Shown here one piece after another: positions 58,602 to 61,975 of a stretch of 61,975 nucleotides of DNA. Source of the DNA: an uncultured Dysosmobacter sp. (GTDB lineage: Bacteria; Bacillota; Clostridia; Oscillospirales; Oscillospiraceae); the NCBI RefSeq assembly GCF_947631635.1, contig NZ_CANRMB010000016.1:1-61975 (forward strand), given 5' to 3'. The position numbers and the translations under genes are program-made. Every line of letters starts with the position of its first letter. Positions within the stretch are counted from its first letter, which is position 1. The notes beneath the pieces are model-generated. The model was not told the DNA's origin. It worked only from the letters and a program-made list of their open reading frames with translations, and searched no databases.

Positions 58602-59036
58602 ATGATTGAACAGGACACGATAAAACTGCTTCGAGAATGTGACGCAGGCGTTAAAATGGGGGTCGCATCCATTGATGATGTTCTTGAGCAAGTACACAGT
58701 GGTACCCTCAAGCAATATCTGGCGGAGTGCAAAAAGGAACATGAAAAGCTGAAGAGTGAGATCCAGACCCTACTAAACAAATATCATGATGACGGAAAAG
58801 AACCAAACCCCATTGCCAAGGGTATGTCCTGGATGAAAACCAACATGAAAATGGGGATGGACAACTCCGATCAGACAATTGCGGACCTGATGACAGATGG
58901 CTGTAATATGGGTGTCAAATCGCTGAACCAGTATCTGAACCAATATGAGGCAGCAGATGAAGTTTCCAAGGATATTGCGAAACGGCTGATTAATTTGGAA
59001 GAACAGCTTGCCGTGGACATCCGCAAGTTTTTATAA
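58602..59036 (+). CDS. Small helical protein, ferritin/DUF2383-like
   Basis: 144 residues, almost wholly helical: IKLLRECDAGVKMGVASIDDVLEQV, TLKQYLAECKKEHEKLKSEIQTLLNKY, and a last long helix LNQYLNQYEAADEVSKDIAKRLINLEEQLAVDIRKF. The layout of charged residues in a four-helix order resembles ferritin-like domains (Glu/His pairs CKKEHEKL). I have seen such clostridial proteins labelled DUF2383-like; the assignment is tentative. AAAGGGGCTGGG before ATG. Confidence 0.65.
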   Translation: MIEQDTIKLLRECDAGVKMGVASIDDVLEQVHSGTLKQYLAECKKEHEKLKSEIQTLLNKYHDDGKEPNPIAKGMSWMKTNMKMGMDNSDQTIADLMTDGCNMGVKSLNQYLNQYEAADEVSKDIAKRLINLEEQLAVDIRKFL

Positions 59037-59125
59037 GAAGAATATACTGCAATATGCCACCTTCGTTGCTTTAAAAAGCAGGAGGTGGTGTTTTTTGGAA
59101 GGCGCATCACTGCTTGGCCTGTCTT

Positions 59126-59596
59126 TTAATTCAGCAGATAGATACCCAAATTTAGATACCCGGCAAATGCGACCCATAACAAATATGGAAGCATCAGATA
59201 CCCTGCTGTCTGGGAAATCTGATAAAACCGTACGGTAGTTGCTAAAATGAGAAGCCACAAAAGGATGAGCCAAAGGAAAGAGAACAGATATAATGATAGA
59301 TTGAAAAAGAAAATGGACCAGAAGAAATTAACGCCTAGCTGTATCCCATACAGCCGCAGCGCCCTGTTGATGGTCTGTTGTGGTTGTGCCGACATGAGAA
59401 CCAGATAGGTTGCCAGTCCCATTAATACAAACAAAAGTGTCCATACCACTGGGAAAAGCCATCCTGGCGGAGACAGGGGTGGTTTGTCAAATGCTGCAAA
59501 GGTGTTCATACTTTCTCGGGACAGCCATGCAGAAACTCCACCTACCGCAAGTGGGATAGCAATACAAATTAACAACTGTCGTCGTTTTAGATTCAA
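59126..59596 (-). CDS. TspO/MBR family protein
   Basis: 156 residues, five membrane helices, Trp-rich. Family signature KPPLSPPGWLFPVVWTLLFVLMGLATYLV (key residues P, W, F, W, Y) near residues 38-66 and the WSIFFFNL, LLPYLLWVAFAGYLN C-terminal motif. Binds porphyrins or similar ligands in the membrane. Start TTG with GGAGGTGATTTTC before it; the frame to 59611 includes that ribosome site. Confidence 0.92.
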   Translation of the reverse strand: MNLKRRQLLICIAIPLAVGGVSAWLSRESMNTFAAFDKPPLSPPGWLFPVVWTLLFVLMGLATYLVLMSAQPQQTINRALRLYGIQLGVNFFWSIFFFNLSLYLFSFLWLILLWLLILATTVRFYQISQTAGYLMLPYLLWVAFAGYLNLGIYLLN

Positions 59597-60680
59597 GAAA
59601 ATCACCTCCACAGAAGCATCCTATGAGTTTCCATATCGCTCCATACGTCAATTCTCTTAAAATTCTATACACTTGCGTATTGAAGTGCACTTCCGGAGCC
59701 TGATCTACGGAGGATATAGATGCTTGGCTTGAGATGTAACGCTCCCGCTTTTAATAAAACATGGAAAACACTTTTCAAATTCACTTTTGAGCAGTGTATC
59801 TTCCAAATTTTCATTTTGCAGGATAAAACCTCTTGCTGATGGCTTGCAAACCATTGATTTTACTGGGTCTTGCCAGATCCTTTAATGACACTCGGACAAC
59901 TAAGAAAGCCTAGAGCCGTAATGGCTCTAGGTTTCTTTTCTTTGCAGATAGCAGGGCGGAAAGTGGTGTGAAAATTTTGCGTTGCATCTTTCCCATATCT
60001 TCATAATTATGCAACAGCAGCGTCCCAGTTTGTCAGACAGGGCACTTGTTTGCCAAAAGGCTCTTGTGTAGAAGTACACTACCCGCTCCAGCTATCCTAT
60101 CCGTACCTGCAGTTCACTATAAGCCACATCTTGTCCTGCACCCGTTTCTCGGTGGACTTTTTTATATACTGAGTCCAAAAATTTCGGAAGCAATTTTCCA
60201 TAGGCACTGTGCCCTTTATGGGCTTTATGTTTCTCCTGCTGTGTCTGGACGGCTTTTTCTTTCAAGCAAAACAATCTTTCTTTTTTGCATCATCGCAGAA
60301 AAAGGGTGGGATCTCCAAAAAACATTACGTGATCTCGTCCAGAGTATTCCCCGTTCTGGGAATCGCATTACGCTGGTGCTCTGCGGCGGACATCTGATCC
60401 TGATGGACGTATGGAATGAGTCTTACACAGATGCCGCCTGTCCAGAGAAGATAGGATAACGTATCTGCCATTAAAAAGATTCAGAAGATAACGGTAAACA
60501 ATAATAAGAATGTGCCAACATCTTATATTCTTATATGTAGGAAGAAATATTTAACAAAGTCATGTCCTGTAAAGAAGTTTGACGGGGCTCGTATTGAAAT
60601 TTATCATAAAGTTTGAGAATAAATTAACGCAAAATTAGCATCGCCGAATCCTAAACATATAAGGATATAAATCGAGGAAT
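59597..60680. other. 1.1-kb AT-rich gap with no supported gene
   Basis: Holds a hairpin AGAAAGCCTAGAGCC/GGCTCTAGGTTTCTT plus T-rich tail (59903-59940), a plus-direction terminator. Frames at 60046-60459 (plus) and 60092-60274 (minus) have no ribosome site or family look and contain odd residue mixtures. Probably degraded sequence. AT content is clearly higher than in Region 1. Confidence 0.45.
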
Positions 60681-61661
60681 TCAATTTGATAATTTTTGAA
60701 CCGCATCATAATTGATACAGTGCTCCGGCTTCTCTCCCTGCAAAACTAAGGCGACCTGGCGAGCCGCAACGTATTGCATGGAATACATAGACTCCCATGT
60801 ATACCATGCACTGTGTGGTGTTGTAATCACATTATCCAAGCTCAGCAGAGGATGATCCGGCATAATCGGTTCCCTTTCAAATGTGTCTAACGCCGCACCT
60901 GCAATACGATGCTCTTTCAAGACCTTTATCAAAGCAGTTTCGTCAACAATAGCCCCTCGTCCACAGTTTACCAAATAAGCTGTGGGCTTCATGCGTTTCA
61001 ACTCATTTTCGCCCACCAGATGGCGCGTATCCTCTGTTAATGATACATTAATAGAAACATAATCGGCACATGCCAATACTTGCTCCATTTCCATTTTTGT
61101 TGCACCAGCAGCTTTGCATTCTTCATCTGTCAAATATGGATCATAGCAAACGGCTTCAATTCCAAATATTTTTAACTTTTTAGCAATTTGTCTGGCAATA
61201 CGTCCAAAGCCAATAAAGCCAATGATCTGCCCATAGGGACGATATAATCGATTTTTCAACTTTAGTGCTCCGTATTTGCCAGCTCGGATCGCCCGGTCCA
61301 ATTGGACTAGCTGGCGGCTCAGCGCTAATACCATCATCACTGTATGGTCACAGACCTCATATTCATTGTATTCAGGGCTATTACACACATAGATGCCACA
61401 TTCCGTAGCGGCTTTTACGTCAATTTTATCTACTCCAATACCATATGTAGCAATCACTTTACATTTCTTCATGGATCTGATTACTTTTTCCGTAATATAA
61501 TTGTATTGGTTCAAGAGCCCGTCCGTATCTGCGCAAGCGGAAATCAGTTCCTCTTCATTTGTACATTTCGCATCAATCAGCTCTAAATCAGGCAAAATCT
61601 TAAGTGCCTCTCTATCAGGATCCAGGTTCGGAAATTCATAATCAGCTACTACAACCTTCAT
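60681..61661 (-). CDS. D-2-hydroxyacid dehydrogenase (C-terminal-binding-protein-like)
   Basis: 326 residues. Rossmann NAD site GFIGFGRIARQIAKKL with GxGxxR, catalytic Arg in VNCGRGAIVDE, Glu in DTFEREP, His in TPHSAWYT. The order and spacing fit the CtBP-like subgroup of the 2-hydroxyacid dehydrogenases, which reduce 2-keto acids with NAD(P)H in the cytosol. ATG at 61661 behind AGGAGGATAGTGAAA; a GTG two codons upstream is less well spaced. Base composition is AT-richer than Region 1, hinting at transfer. Confidence 0.88.
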   Translation of the reverse strand: MKVVVADYEFPNLDPDREALKILPDLELIDAKCTNEEELISACADTDGLLNQYNYITEKVIRSMKKCKVIATYGIGVDKIDVKAATECGIYVCNSPEYNEYEVCDHTVMMVLALSRQLVQLDRAIRAGKYGALKLKNRLYRPYGQIIGFIGFGRIARQIAKKLKIFGIEAVCYDPYLTDEECKAAGATKMEMEQVLACADYVSINVSLTEDTRHLVGENELKRMKPTAYLVNCGRGAIVDETALIKVLKEHRIAGAALDTFEREPIMPDHPLLSLDNVITTPHSAWYTWESMYSMQYVAARQVALVLQGEKPEHCINYDAVQKLSN

Positions 61662-61780
61662 TTTCACTATCCTCCTTCTCTGATTTGTACAGCTATATCA
61701 AATACAAAAATCATTTTCTTTTTGTTCGTGCAGGTGCTTTTTTACACAAGGTCGCATCTAAACATGACATTAACCGTTCT

Positions 61781-61975
61781 TTACGGTTCACCCCATGCAG
61801 CAGAGCTGTCGTTCAAGTATGTGCCGCTCACTCCGCCGCCCGCACTTTCATCACCCATCTTTTGCTCATCTTCTATTCCGTTTTCCCGCAGCAATGCATG
61901 CTTGATGTCCCAGAGCTTCTGACTGAGATCCACGTAAAAGGTGTGGGGATTCTCAAACCGCTTGACCTCGTCCCA
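61781..61975 (-). CDS. pncB: Nicotinate phosphoribosyltransferase, C-terminal end (partial)
   Basis: The last 64 residues of a gene that continues beyond the right edge. WDEVKRFENPHTFYVDLSQK followed by LWDIKHALL is the conserved C-terminal region of clostridial nicotinate phosphoribosyltransferase (NAD salvage). Ends with a Gly/Ser-rich tail ...SGTYLNDSSAAWGEP. Stop TAA at 61781-61783. Partial view, so function is from this tail only. Confidence 0.75.
   Translation of the reverse strand, partial: WDEVKRFENPHTFYVDLSQKLWDIKHALLRENGIEDEQKMGDESAGGGVSGTYLNDSSAAWGEP

Noticed and set aside
60046..60459. A 137-residue plus-strand frame in the gene-free kilobase
   Set aside because: No ribosome site and no coherent domain; composition looks random.

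Overview
The window reads as a chromosomal segment of a GC-rich, anaerobic, Gram-positive gut clostridium, most likely of the Oscillospiraceae (Flavonifractor, Oscillibacter or Dysosmobacter type). The evidence is strong AGGAGG-type ribosome sites throughout, many GTG/TTG starts, SLH-anchored surface protein, iron-sulfur two-subunit serine dehydratase, 2-hydroxyacyl-CoA dehydratase and activase genes, a DUF4317 protein, and ICE-type relics. The assignment is an inference from gene content, not a database match.

Region 1 (1-22.6 kb) is ordinary, gene-dense core chromosome. The left edge holds three tandem TTGACA-N17 promoters firing leftwards, as expected upstream of an rRNA operon lying outside the window. 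Then come a putP-type Na+/solute symporter with a 38-bp palindrome over its promoter and an upstream TetR regulator, dapF with an amino acid/dicarboxylate symporter, serine dehydratase sdaAB-sdaAA, an 8-oxoguanine-deaminase-like amidohydrolase, DegV, an Xre/zinc-ribbon regulator facing a macrodomain protein, an ABC-F ATPase, a pseudouridine synthase, a DUF4317 protein, a two-component operon with a membrane-anchored third gene, a VanY-type carboxypeptidase and a flavoprotein of the fumarate reductase family.

Region 2 (about 23-57.7 kb) has the look of a patchwork island. Its left side carries a 22-bp copy of the 3' end of tRNA-Ser(GCT) beside a broken YolD-like gene. Its right side ends in an excisionase gene and a broken integrase next to the intact tRNA-Ser(GCT). 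In between are a dehydratase/activase pair (with the activase fused in frame), an ECF sigma/anti-sigma operon with two small exported proteins, a decayed zone (Ku fragment, broken two-component system), a degenerate ABC ATPase followed by a heterodimeric ABC exporter, HtrA and cyclophilin, an intact two-component system, a Gld-type ABC operon, and a MacAB-like efflux operon. The theme is cell-envelope maintenance and export.

The most notable locus is 46.8-52.6 kb: an intact tyrosine recombinase, directly followed by a 277-bp segment bounded by perfect 16-bp inverted repeats and carrying a promoter that currently points away from the next gene, then a protein built of two catalytically dead recombinase-like domains plus winged-helix-like segments, then a large acidic SLH surface protein. 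This looks like a phase-variable switch.

Region 3 (57.7-62 kb) has two tRNA-Ser genes, tRNA-Pro, a small helical protein, TspO, about 1.1 kb without a recognisable gene, an AT-richer D-2-hydroxyacid dehydrogenase, and the C-terminal end of a nicotinate phosphoribosyltransferase running off the right edge. Two long intergenic trains of hairpins (16.4 and 41.5 kb) and a solo hairpin of related sequence (26.5 kb) appear to be a dispersed repeat family.
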